Source of the DNA: Alloalcanivorax marinus
GTDB taxonomy: Bacteria > Pseudomonadota > Gammaproteobacteria > Pseudomonadales > Alcanivoracaceae
NCBI RefSeq assembly: GCF_016785095.1
Contig: NZ_JAEKJB010000008.1
Coordinates: 248,001 to 312,000, forward strand
DNA length: 64,000 nt
Direction: 5' to 3'
The position numbers and the translations under genes are program-made. Shown piece after piece: positions 42,856-51,016 of the stretch. The notes beneath the pieces are model-generated. The model did not search any database, was not told where the DNA came from, and saw nothing but the letters and a program-made list of their open reading frames with translations. How positions within the stretch are numbered: the stretch's first letter is position 1; every line of letters starts with the position of its first letter.

Positions 42856-44274
42856 ATGGCCATAACAAAAATCCTCATCGCCAACCGTGGTGAGATCGCG
42901 GTGCGCATCGTCCGCGCTTGCGCGGAGCTGGGCATTCGTTCGGTGGCGGTTTACACCGAACCGGACCGCTACGCGCTGCACGTGAAACGCGCCGACGAGG
43001 CCTACAGCCTGGGCGACGACCCGCTGGCGGGCTATCTGAACCCACACCATATCGTCAACGTGGCGGTGCAGACCGGCTGCGATGCCCTGCACCCGGGCTA
43101 CGGCTTCCTCTCCGAGAACGCCGAACTGGCGGACATCTGCGCCCAGCGCGGCATTACCTTCATCGGCCCGCGGGCGGAGGTGATCCGCCGCATGGGCGAC
43201 AAAACCCGCGCCCGCCAGGCGATGATCGAAGCCGGCGTGCCGGTGACGCCGGGCTCGGAAAACAACCTGGCGGACCTGGACGAGGCCCGCCGCGAAGCGC
43301 GCCGGGTGGGCTACCCGGTGATGCTCAAGGCCACCTCCGGCGGCGGCGGTCGTGGCATCCGCCGCTGTGACAACGAGGACGAGCTGGCGCGCAACTACGA
43401 ACGGGTGGTCTCGGAAGCCACCAAGGCGTTCGGCAGCGCCGACGTGTTCCTGGAAAAGTGCATCGTCGACCCGCGACATATCGAGGTGCAGATCCTCGCC
43501 GACCATCACGGCAACACCATTCATCTGTTCGAACGGGACTGCTCGATCCAACGCCGCAATCAAAAGCTGATCGAGATCGCTCCGTCGCCCCAGCTCACCC
43601 CGGAGCAACGCACCTACGTAGGCGACCTGGCGGTACGCGCCGCCGAGGCGGTGGGCTACACCAACGCCGGTACCGTGGAGTTCCTGTTCACCGGCAACCA
43701 GGTGTACTTCATGGAGATGAACACCCGGGTGCAGGTGGAACACACCATCACCGAGCAGATCACCGGCGTGGACATCGTGCGCGAACAGATCCGCGTGGCC
43801 GCTGGAGAACCCCTGGCCCACCAACAGAGCGACATCCGCCACCAAGGCTTCGCGCTGCAGTTCCGCATCAATGCCGAGGACCCGAAGAACAACTTCCTGC
43901 CCAGCTTCGGCCGCATCAGCCGCTACTACGCGCCGGGTGGCCCGGGCGTGCGGGTGGATACCGCCATCTACACCGGCTACACCATCCCACCCTACTTCGA
44001 TTCCATGTGCCTGAAACTGATCGCCTGGAATCTGAGTTGGGAAGGCGCCCTGGATCGCGCCAAGCGCGCCATCCACGACATGCGCCTGCAGGGAGTGAAA
44101 ACCACCGCGCCCTATTACCTGAAAATTCTCGACGATCCCGGTTTCCGTAGCGGCCAGTTCGACACCGGCTACGTGGACGCCCATCCGGAACTGCTGAGTT
44201 ACTCGGAAAAATCCAATCCCGAAGAGATCGCGCTGGCCATCGCCGCGGCGATTGCCGCTCACACCGGGCTTTAA
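42856..44274 (+). CDS. pycA: Pyruvate carboxylase subunit A (biotin carboxylase)
   Basis: 472 residues of the biotin-carboxylase family: ILIANRGEIAVRIVRACAELG at the N-terminus, ATP-grasp loop KATSGGGGRGIR, FLEKCIVDPRHIEVQILAD, MEMNTRVQVEHTITEQITG with the catalytic Glu/Arg, and the C-terminal lid. It carboxylates biotin on subunit B. Length matches the two-subunit pyruvate carboxylase (PycA ~471). It lies 17 bp before pycB. Confidence 0.93.
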   Translation: MAITKILIANRGEIAVRIVRACAELGIRSVAVYTEPDRYALHVKRADEAYSLGDDPLAGYLNPHHIVNVAVQTGCDALHPGYGFLSENAELADICAQRGITFIGPRAEVIRRMGDKTRARQAMIEAGVPVTPGSENNLADLDEARREARRVGYPVMLKATSGGGGRGIRRCDNEDELARNYERVVSEATKAFGSADVFLEKCIVDPRHIEVQILADHHGNTIHLFERDCSIQRRNQKLIEIAPSPQLTPEQRTYVGDLAVRAAEAVGYTNAGTVEFLFTGNQVYFMEMNTRVQVEHTITEQITGVDIVREQIRVAAGEPLAHQQSDIRHQGFALQFRINAEDPKNNFLPSFGRISRYYAPGGPGVRVDTAIYTGYTIPPYFDSMCLKLIAWNLSWEGALDRAKRAIHDMRLQGVKTTAPYYLKILDDPGFRSGQFDTGYVDAHPELLSYSEKSNPEEIALAIAAAIAAHTGL

Positions 44275-44291
44275 GCGCAGGAGATCCCGCC

Positions 44292-46112
44292 ATGAATACG
44301 AACGCCACAAAAAGCAAGAAAATCGAAGTCACCGACGTGGTGCTGCGCGACGGCCACCAATCGCTGATCGCCACGCGTATGCGCACCGAGGACATGCTGC
44401 CGATCTGCGAACAACTGGACACGGCGGGCTTCTGGTCCCTGGAAGTCTGGGGCGGCGCCACCTTCGACGCCTGCGTGCGGTTTCTCAAGGAAGATCCCTG
44501 GGAGCGGCTGCGGCAACTGCGCCAGGCGCTGCCCAACAGCCGCCTGCAAATGCTGCTGCGCGGCCAGAACCTGCTCGGCTACCGCCACTACGGCGACGAC
44601 GTGGTGGACGCCTTCGTGGAACGCGCCGCCGCCAACGGCATCGACGTATTCCGGGTGTTCGACGCCATGAACGACCCGCGCAACCTGGAAACCGCCCTGC
44701 GCGCGGTGAAGGCCAACGGCAAGCACGCCCAGGGCACGCTCTGCTACACCACCGGCCCGGTGCACACCCCGGAGCGGTTCGTGGCTCTGGCTCGGCGCCT
44801 CGCCGACATGGGCAGTGATTCCATCGCCATCAAGGACATGGCCGGCCTGCTCACACCTTATGCCACCGGCGAGCTGGTGGCCGCCCTCAAGGACGCGGTG
44901 GACCTGCCCCTGTTCCTGCATTCTCACAACACCTCCGGGCTGGCCCCGATGTGCCAACTGAAAGCCATCGAGAATGGCGTGGACCATATCGATACGGCCA
45001 TGTCGCCGTTCGCCGGCGGCACCAGCCATCCGGCCACTGAGTCCATGGTGGCGGCCCTGAAAGGCACGCCTTACGACACCGGGCTCGATCTGGAAAAGCT
45101 GCAGCCCATCGCCGACTACTTCCGCGAGGTGCGCAAGAAGTACCATCAGTTTGAAAGCGACTATACCCGCGAGGACATCGGCGTGCAGGTCAACCAGGTG
45201 CCCGGCGGCATGATGTCCAACCTGGCCAACCAGCTTAAGGAACAGGGCGCCCTGGACAAGATCGACCAGGTGTTCGCGGAAATCCCCCGGGTGCGCAAGG
45301 ACCTGGGATACCCGCCGCTGGTCACGCCCACCTCGCAGATCGTCGGCACCCAGGCGGTGATGAACGTGCTCGCCGGCGAGCGCTACAAGACCATCACCAA
45401 CGAAGTGAAGCGTTATTTGCTGGGCCACTACGGCGCCGCGCCGGCGCCGGTGGACACCACCCTGCAACGGCGCGCCGTGGGCAACGAGGAGGTCATCGAC
45501 CAGCGCCCGGCGGACCTGCTGCCCCGGGAACTGGACAAGCTGCGCCGGGACATCGGCGAGCTGGCCGGCAACGAAGAGGACGTGCTCACCTTCGCCATGT
45601 TCCCGGACATCGGCCGTGCCTTCCTGGAAGAACGCGCCGCCGGCACCCTCAAGCCCGAGCCGCTGCTGCCGCCGGACAGCGGCCAGGCCGCCGCCGAAGT
45701 GGCCGGCCAGCCCACCGAGTTCATGATCGACGTACACGGCGAAACCTATCAGGTGGCGATCACCGGGGTGGGCCTGAAGGGCAGCGACAAGCGCCGCTTC
45801 TTCCTGACCCTGGACGGCATGCCCGAGGAAGTGATCTTCGAGCCGCTCAACGCCTACCAGAAAGGCGACGGGGAAGGCGGCCGCAAGCAGGCCGGCGGCC
45901 CCGGCGACGTGACCACCAACATGCCCGGCAACATCGTCGATGTGCTGGTGGCGGAAGGCGACGAAGTGAAAGCCGGCCAACCGGTGCTGGTGATCGAAGC
46001 AATGAAAATGGAATCCGAGGTACAGGCCCCCAGCGGCGGCACCGTGCAGGGCATCTTCGTCGCCAAGGGCGACCGAGTGACGCCGGGGGAAGTATTGATC
46101 GAAGTGCGCTGA
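44292..46112 (+). CDS. pycB: Pyruvate carboxylase subunit B (carboxyltransferase and biotin carrier)
   Basis: 606 residues. The N-terminal carboxyltransferase TIM barrel has VVLRDGHQSLIATRMRTEDML, the metal/lysine segment SDSIAIKDMAGLLTPY and LPLFLHSHNTSGLAP. The C-terminal biotin carrier has the EAMKM motif with the biotinylated Lys near residue 572. It could equally be called an oxaloacetate decarboxylase alpha subunit; the PycA partner, PycR-like neighbour and absence of OadB/OadG membrane subunits favour pyruvate carboxylase. Confidence 0.92.
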   Translation: MNTNATKSKKIEVTDVVLRDGHQSLIATRMRTEDMLPICEQLDTAGFWSLEVWGGATFDACVRFLKEDPWERLRQLRQALPNSRLQMLLRGQNLLGYRHYGDDVVDAFVERAAANGIDVFRVFDAMNDPRNLETALRAVKANGKHAQGTLCYTTGPVHTPERFVALARRLADMGSDSIAIKDMAGLLTPYATGELVAALKDAVDLPLFLHSHNTSGLAPMCQLKAIENGVDHIDTAMSPFAGGTSHPATESMVAALKGTPYDTGLDLEKLQPIADYFREVRKKYHQFESDYTREDIGVQVNQVPGGMMSNLANQLKEQGALDKIDQVFAEIPRVRKDLGYPPLVTPTSQIVGTQAVMNVLAGERYKTITNEVKRYLLGHYGAAPAPVDTTLQRRAVGNEEVIDQRPADLLPRELDKLRRDIGELAGNEEDVLTFAMFPDIGRAFLEERAAGTLKPEPLLPPDSGQAAAEVAGQPTEFMIDVHGETYQVAITGVGLKGSDKRRFFLTLDGMPEEVIFEPLNAYQKGDGEGGRKQAGGPGDVTTNMPGNIVDVLVAEGDEVKAGQPVLVIEAMKMESEVQAPSGGTVQGIFVAKGDRVTPGEVLIEVR

Positions 46113-46140
46113 TTTTTCCCTTACGGGGTTCGACTCCACC

Positions 46141-46205
46141 GGCGCCCGCCCCGGGCGCCGTTTTCACCGCCGCGACGTTCGCCTTAACCGTCGCGGCGTT
46201 TTTTT
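46141..46205 (+). terminator. Two consecutive intrinsic terminators after pycB
   Basis: GGCGCCC/GGGCGCC (46141-46159) followed by GTTTT, then CGCCGCGAC/GTCGCGGCG (46168-46198) followed by seven Ts. They end the pycAB transcript. Confidence 0.85.
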
Positions 46206-46230
46206 ATCCCACCAAAAAAGTAGGCGCGTT

Positions 46231-46926
46231 CTATCGCGCTTCCAGGAACGCGAGATCCACGTGGTAACGGCGCGGATTGTCCGGCGCCACCCAGACGGTC
46301 AGCGGCTGACTGCCGAGGGCCGGGCTCGGGTCGGCCCAGAGCGCGTCGCTGCGAAACACATGGGTCTCGCCACTCACCGGATCGCTCCACTGGCATACGA
46401 TCCGGTAGGGGTGGCGGCCATTCACTTGCAGTGAGTGGTCCAACACCACCTCCACCGGCTCGGCGGCCACCTTCTGGCCATTCTTGCGCAGCCAGGCCAC
46501 CTTGCGCGCTTTCCATCTGGGCCACAGCAGCAAGCCGGTTCCCACCACGGTCAGAATGAGGCCCACCACCCCGGCGATCAGCGATAAGCCCCACAGGGAA
46601 AAGAAACTCCTGATCCGGGCGTCACCGCTGTCGCCGGGCGCGTACAGCACTTCCACACCCTCGCCCACCGAGTAAGCCGGTGGGCGGCTGCTCATATTGG
46701 GCACGAACACCACGCTGCGACCGTCACGGTCGCGGAAATGCACCTTCGGGCTGTACAGGACGTCTCCGTCACTGTCCCGCTTGGGCACCAGGTCGGTAAC
46801 CACGCCGGAGGTGGTCACCGCCGTCTCCAGAAAACGGGAAGTACTCACCGCCGACGCACCGCTGCCCGCCAGGGTCAGGACACCAAAAAGCAGCAGGCCG
46901 CCACCGGCCACGGTAGTGACTTTCAT
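46231..46926 (-). CDS. DUF3592 membrane protein
   Basis: 231 residues. A membrane segment at about 5-25, an extracytoplasmic DUF3592-like beta domain (VVTDLVPKRDSDGDVLYSPKVHFRDRDGRSVVF ... GEGVEVLYAPGDSGDARI), a second membrane segment at about 112-135, then a second small beta domain. Function unknown. Its ATG overlaps the preceding DUF6624 gene by 4 bp. Confidence 0.85.
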   Translation of the reverse strand: MKVTTVAGGGLLLFGVLTLAGSGASAVSTSRFLETAVTTSGVVTDLVPKRDSDGDVLYSPKVHFRDRDGRSVVFVPNMSSRPPAYSVGEGVEVLYAPGDSGDARIRSFFSLWGLSLIAGVVGLILTVVGTGLLLWPRWKARKVAWLRKNGQKVAAEPVEVVLDHSLQVNGRHPYRIVCQWSDPVSGETHVFRSDALWADPSPALGSQPLTVWVAPDNPRRYHVDLAFLEAR

Positions 46927-47465
46927 GATTCAGTGCCTCGTGCACGGCGCTCGCGTTCCCGCTCGCGGAGTTTTTCCACCCGGTCTTCCAGGCTGTCCAG
47001 ACCCAGGGCCCAGCGACGCAGGTTGACCATGGCCGGGTCGGCGATCGGGCACGGTACCGGCCAGCCCTCCTCGTCCATGTCGAACTGGGTGCCGTAGCGC
47101 TGCGGCTCGCCGTTGAGCACGCACAGACGGTCGCGCAGATAGGCGGACTGCCAGCCCGGAGCGTCGCCCACCGAGGCGGCCTCTTCCACCGCCGTGGCGC
47201 AACGCGCCATCAGGTCCAGCCGTGACATGGCGTGCTGAGCGATCAGCCAGGCCGCCTCGCCACCTGCCTCCCCCGCCAGGGTCACGCCGGGCCAGCCGTG
47301 CTCATCGAGAATCCGTTCCAGAGCCTCGGCGTTGCGTTCATGAACGGCGCGCATCTCCGGGTGGTAGTCCGGCGCGGGCAGTTCACCGCGCTCGGTGAGC
47401 GCCGCCAGGGTGCGTTTGTCGTCCTCGGCCATGGCCGTGAGTCGATCGGCGAGTTCCTGGTTCAT
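46923..47465 (-). CDS. DUF6624-like protein of unknown function
   Basis: 180 residues, helical and soluble, with NRELADR-like start NQELADRLTAMAEDDKRTLAALTERGELP, HGWPGVTLAGEAGGEAAWLIAQHAMSRLDLM and RLCVLNGEPQRYGTQFDMDEEGWPVPCPI, the conserved HGWP and YGTQ segments of DUF6624. Such proteins occur in varied contexts without known function. The ATG at 47465 has a GAGGAC site. It is coupled to the DUF3592 gene. Confidence 0.8.
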   Translation of the reverse strand: MNQELADRLTAMAEDDKRTLAALTERGELPAPDYHPEMRAVHERNAEALERILDEHGWPGVTLAGEAGGEAAWLIAQHAMSRLDLMARCATAVEEAASVGDAPGWQSAYLRDRLCVLNGEPQRYGTQFDMDEEGWPVPCPIADPAMVNLRRWALGLDSLEDRVEKLRERERERRARGTES

Positions 47466-47588
47466 GGTCGTCCTCGTGAGTGTTGGTCCTGCCTGTGGAG
47501 GGCGGCACTTTACCAGCTTCACCAATTGGAATCAGGGCGCCGTCGGCGATCAAGACAACACCGATACGAAAACAACGCCGACACGAAA

Positions 47589-47617
47589 CTGCCACCGCCC
47601 TGTCATCCCCGCTGTCT
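47589..47617 (+). promoter_or_regulatory. Possible Pho box before the 5'-nucleotidase gene
   Basis: CTGCCAC (47589) and CTGTCAT (47600) are spaced by 11 bp, as in PhoB direct repeats; a third CTGTCT follows at 47612, offset by 12. A -10-like TTTAAT lies near 47635. The 47466-47661 gap holds no gene. Confidence 0.45.
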
Positions 47618-47661
47618 AGCCTCGCGGGCTGACCTTTAATTCGAATCCATGGGAGCCGACC

Positions 47662-49491
47662 GTGTCTTTCCAACTCCGTTTTCCGGCCCTTGCCGTCACA
47701 GGCTTGTCACTTTTTCTCGCCGCCTGCGGGGGCGATGATGACCACCATGGCAACGCCTCCGAAGAGGCGAAGCCACTTAACCTCCAGGTTCTGTACACCA
47801 ATGACCACCACTCCTATTTCGAAGGCCAGAGCTACGACCTGAACATCGACTACGACCCGGACCAGCCTGGCAACGAGCCGGTGCGGCTGAGCCTGGGCGG
47901 CTTCCCGCGCATCATCACCGCCATGAACGACTACCGGGACGACCATACCCTGGTGCTCAACAACGGCGAGCTGAACGGCACCCTCTATTTCAGCCTGTTC
48001 AAGGGCGAGGTGGACTTCAAAGTGTTCAACACGCTGGGCCTGGACGCCTACCAGCTCGGCAACCATGAGTTCGACGAAGGCGAGGCACACCTTCGCGACC
48101 TGCTGGAAACCGCCAACTTCCCGGTGATCACCGGCAACATCCATCCCACCGTGGACAGCCCGCTGTTCAACTCCGACATCAAGCCCTACGTGGTCAAGGA
48201 GATCGACGGCGAGAAGGTGGCCGTGATCGGCGTGCTGAAAGTGGAAAAAACCCGGGAGTCCTCCCTGGTCACCGACGCGGTGGAATTCGACGACGAGATC
48301 CTGTCCGTGCGCGACCACATCTATGCGCTGAAGGATCAGGGCATCAACAAATTCATCGTGCTCAGCCACCTGGGCTATGAGTTCGACCAGGTGCTCGCCG
48401 AAAGCGTGCGCGACATCGACGTGATCATCGGCGGCGACACCCACAACGTACTGGACTCCACCGGCGAACTGGCCGCCATGGGCCTGGAGGTGGACGGCGA
48501 CTACCCCACCGTGGTCCAGGACCCGGATGGCAAGCCGGTGTACATCGTGCAAGCCTGGGAATACGCCAAGGGCCTCGGGCGGCTGAACATCGACTTCGAC
48601 GCGGACGGCGTGGTCACCGACATCGACGGCAACATGGAACTGCTGGTGGGCGGCCCCTACCAGGTGCAGGACGGCGGCGGCGCCTGGGTCACCGCCGACG
48701 CGGACCAGACCGCCCGCATCAATGGCGTGATCGACGATCTCACCACCATCCGCACCGCCGAGGAATCCCAGCAAATCCTGGACATCCTCGCACCCTATAA
48801 AGAGCAGATGGAAAGCTTCAAGCAGGAAACCCTGGGCCAGGTCACCGAGCCGATGCCCTTCGAGCGCATCCCGGCGCCGTTCAACGCCGGCGACACCCCC
48901 ACCGGCAGCTACGCCGCCTGGGTGGTGGCCGACGCCTTCCTGAAGTATCTGCCCAAGGCCGACGTGGCGATCCAGAACGCCGGCGGCGTGCGCGCGCCGC
49001 TGAACGACGGCACCTTCACCGTGGCCAACGCCTACGACATCCTGCCGTTCTCCAACACCGTGGTCACCATCGACATGACCGGCGCGCAGATCGTCAAGGT
49101 GCTCAACGAAGGCCTGGACTATGCCCAGGGCATCTCCGCCTCCACCGGCGCCTTCCCCTACTCCGCCGGCCTGCGCTACGACGTAACGCTGGGCGCCCCG
49201 GAAGGCACCGGCATCGAAAACGTGGAAGTGCGCGACGACAACGGCAACTGGGCGCCCATCATGGAAAGCGAAACCTACTCCGTGGCCACCAACTCCTTCA
49301 CCGGCCAGGGCAAGGACGGCTACGTCACCTTCGGCGAGGTACAGGCCAACAACCCGGATGCCTTCGAGGACTCCAACGTCACCTATGTGGTGCCGCTGCT
49401 GGAGTACTTCCGCGAAGAGCTGCCGGACCAGACCCTGCCGGCCCTGGACCCGAACCAGTACAGCCTCAAGTCCGTCACCGACCTGCGCTAG
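47662..49491 (+). CDS. 5'-nucleotidase/metallophosphatase lipoprotein (UshA family)
   Basis: 609 residues. A lipoprotein signal (LSLFLAAC, Cys22) is followed by the calcineurin-like metal-binding domain (LYTNDHHSYFE, NNGELNGTLY, LGNHEFDEG, VIIGGDTHN) and the C-terminal 5'-nucleotidase domain (IQNAGGVRAPLNDGTFTVANAYDILPFSNTVV). These enzymes remove phosphate from nucleotides outside the cytoplasm. The NGEL segment replaces the usual NGGD loop, a point worth checking. The start is GTG at 47662. A Pho-box-like repeat lies upstream. Confidence 0.9.
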   Translation: MSFQLRFPALAVTGLSLFLAACGGDDDHHGNASEEAKPLNLQVLYTNDHHSYFEGQSYDLNIDYDPDQPGNEPVRLSLGGFPRIITAMNDYRDDHTLVLNNGELNGTLYFSLFKGEVDFKVFNTLGLDAYQLGNHEFDEGEAHLRDLLETANFPVITGNIHPTVDSPLFNSDIKPYVVKEIDGEKVAVIGVLKVEKTRESSLVTDAVEFDDEILSVRDHIYALKDQGINKFIVLSHLGYEFDQVLAESVRDIDVIIGGDTHNVLDSTGELAAMGLEVDGDYPTVVQDPDGKPVYIVQAWEYAKGLGRLNIDFDADGVVTDIDGNMELLVGGPYQVQDGGGAWVTADADQTARINGVIDDLTTIRTAEESQQILDILAPYKEQMESFKQETLGQVTEPMPFERIPAPFNAGDTPTGSYAAWVVADAFLKYLPKADVAIQNAGGVRAPLNDGTFTVANAYDILPFSNTVVTIDMTGAQIVKVLNEGLDYAQGISASTGAFPYSAGLRYDVTLGAPEGTGIENVEVRDDNGNWAPIMESETYSVATNSFTGQGKDGYVTFGEVQANNPDAFEDSNVTYVVPLLEYFREELPDQTLPALDPNQYSLKSVTDLR

Positions 49492-50888
49492 TCGCCGGAA
49501 CGATCAAGCCGGGCGGCATTGCCGCCCGGCTTTTTCTTTCTGAACAGCAGAGCCAGGGTGGCGAACAGAACCAAGGGCCCCATTGGGCCGCCACCACCGC
49601 CGCCACCTTCCGCTGAATCGGCGGGGGCTTCCGACAGCGTGCCGATCCGTGCCTTGAGAATCGGGCCGCTGTTTTCATCGCTCTGCTCATACCAGACCAC
49701 CATCGCGATCTCGTCCGCCAGTGCCACCTTGGTTGTTTCGGAACTGTCGAACAACGCCGCGTCGCTTCGCGCGACTACCACCGGGGCATCTCCCACGGCC
49801 TGATCGCCGTTAATCACCGTGGCGTAACGGTCACGGGCGCCATCGTCATGACTGCCCGTCCACGCCGTGATGGCGCCACCCCCAGCGCCGACATCCAGGT
49901 CCACCCGATCCGAGGACACGTCGAACGGCGTGGCGCCTACGCGCGCCGAGCCCGCCACCGTGCCATCGGCCCGCCACCGCTGTATACGCTGGCTATAAAC
50001 CGGCTCGGAACCATCGCTCTCGACCTGCAACCAGGCGCCCATGTAGCCGCCGTCCGGGGTGGCCACCAGGCTGACCGCGCTCTGGTTCAGACCGTCGGCG
50101 TCGTGGGCATTGTTGTCAAAGCGGAAGTCACCGCCCCCCAGCGTATCGCCGGACAGGTCGAAGCGGGAAGCCAGCAGAACCGTGCCGGCGCCAGCTTGCT
50201 CGGACCAGACCGCCATGCCCGAACTTTCCTGAAGCGCCACCACCATTGGATGGCTGGCTCCACCGGCTTGCCCTCGCGTAACGGGAGCCCCCACACCGGT
50301 GCCGTCCTCGCCACGTACCTGCATAAGGTAGTTGTCCTCAAGACCATACTTCACGCTCAGAATGAACAGCCCTTGTTCATTCATTGCGACTTCAAGATTG
50401 CAATTGAAGCCGTTCGCGGTGTCCTGGAAAAATTGCGTGGGCGAGGCCGTGCCATTGTTATCCACCAGCCGGAATTGGACGAACCGCCGGCATTCCGAGG
50501 CGCCCTCGGCGGCACCGCTATTCCAGACGACCACCTTATTGCCCGCGCCGTTCGTCGCCACGACTGGATCGGAGAGGCGCGGAAAGTTGGCTTGATCGGG
50601 GGTGTCATCCACGGTCAGGGCGGCACCACGAGGTTCGCCATTGCGATCGAAACGGGCAAGCCGAACGGATTCGGTCTGATCAACCGAATTACGCTCCACC
50701 CAGGTAACCGCGAAGTCATTGTCCGGCAGCGCCGCCACGTCGAAGCCCACGAACCGGGCATCGGCGTCGGCGGCATAAAGACTGACCGGCTCACCGTCAT
50801 CCAGTACCGAAGCCGGGCTCACACCCGGGCTCATCGCCGCGCCGAGAAAAACCGAGAAAGAGAAAAATCGAAGACCGTCCCGCCCCAT
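49488..50888 (-). CDS. Secreted beta-propeller-like protein with GlyGly-CTERM sorting signal
   Basis: 466 residues. A signal peptide (to about residue 26) precedes a domain of ~400 residues with repeated short beta motifs (WVERN, VVWNSG, AVWSEQ, GAWLQVES, TAWTGS, VVWYEQSD), like a sialidase-type or choice-of-anchor beta-propeller. The C-terminus has a Gly run (428-434), a hydrophobic segment and RKKK (450-453), the GlyGly-CTERM layout recognised by rhombosortase. A 13-residue tail follows the basic cluster, which is unusual. Function of the domain is unknown. It overlaps the 5'-nucleotidase gene tail to tail by 4 bp. Confidence 0.82.
   Translation of the reverse strand: MGRDGLRFFSFSVFLGAAMSPGVSPASVLDDGEPVSLYAADADARFVGFDVAALPDNDFAVTWVERNSVDQTESVRLARFDRNGEPRGAALTVDDTPDQANFPRLSDPVVATNGAGNKVVVWNSGAAEGASECRRFVQFRLVDNNGTASPTQFFQDTANGFNCNLEVAMNEQGLFILSVKYGLEDNYLMQVRGEDGTGVGAPVTRGQAGGASHPMVVALQESSGMAVWSEQAGAGTVLLASRFDLSGDTLGGGDFRFDNNAHDADGLNQSAVSLVATPDGGYMGAWLQVESDGSEPVYSQRIQRWRADGTVAGSARVGATPFDVSSDRVDLDVGAGGGAITAWTGSHDDGARDRYATVINGDQAVGDAPVVVARSDAALFDSSETTKVALADEIAMVVWYEQSDENSGPILKARIGTLSEAPADSAEGGGGGGGPMGPLVLFATLALLFRKKKPGGNAARLDRSGD
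49508..49535 (+). terminator. Terminator of the 5'-nucleotidase gene, inside the 3' end of the convergent gene
   Basis: GCCGGGCGGC (49508-49517), loop ATT, GCCGCCCGGC (49521-49530) and five Ts. On the minus strand the same bases encode the tail of the GlyGly-CTERM protein. Confidence 0.88.
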
Positions 50889-50990
50889 GATGAAACTCCC
50901 TTTAAAGCAATAATCGAGTGAACAGGCGCGGCCACCTCTGCCCGGGCGGCCTGCGCCTTTCTGAATCTAGCACAACCGAAACAAAGAGGT

Positions 50991-51012
50991 CCCGGCGGCA
51001 TTGCCGCCCGGC
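50991..51012 (-). terminator. Hairpin after the phospholipase D-family gene
   Basis: CCGGCGGCA/TTGCCGCCCGG forms a stem nearly identical to that at 49508. It lies just beyond the phospholipase gene stop on the minus strand; the following bases ACCTCTTTG are only weakly U-rich. The 50889-51016 gap shows nothing else clear. Confidence 0.55.
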
Positions 51013-51016
51013 TTGT

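Noticed and set aside
41737..44310. Long minus-strand open frame opposite pycA and through pycR
   Set aside because: The part opposite pycA has no protein features; pycA shows complete biotin-carboxylase motifs. The same reasoning applies to long antisense frames at 15844-17985, 44271-46139, 51098-52882 and 53755-55641.
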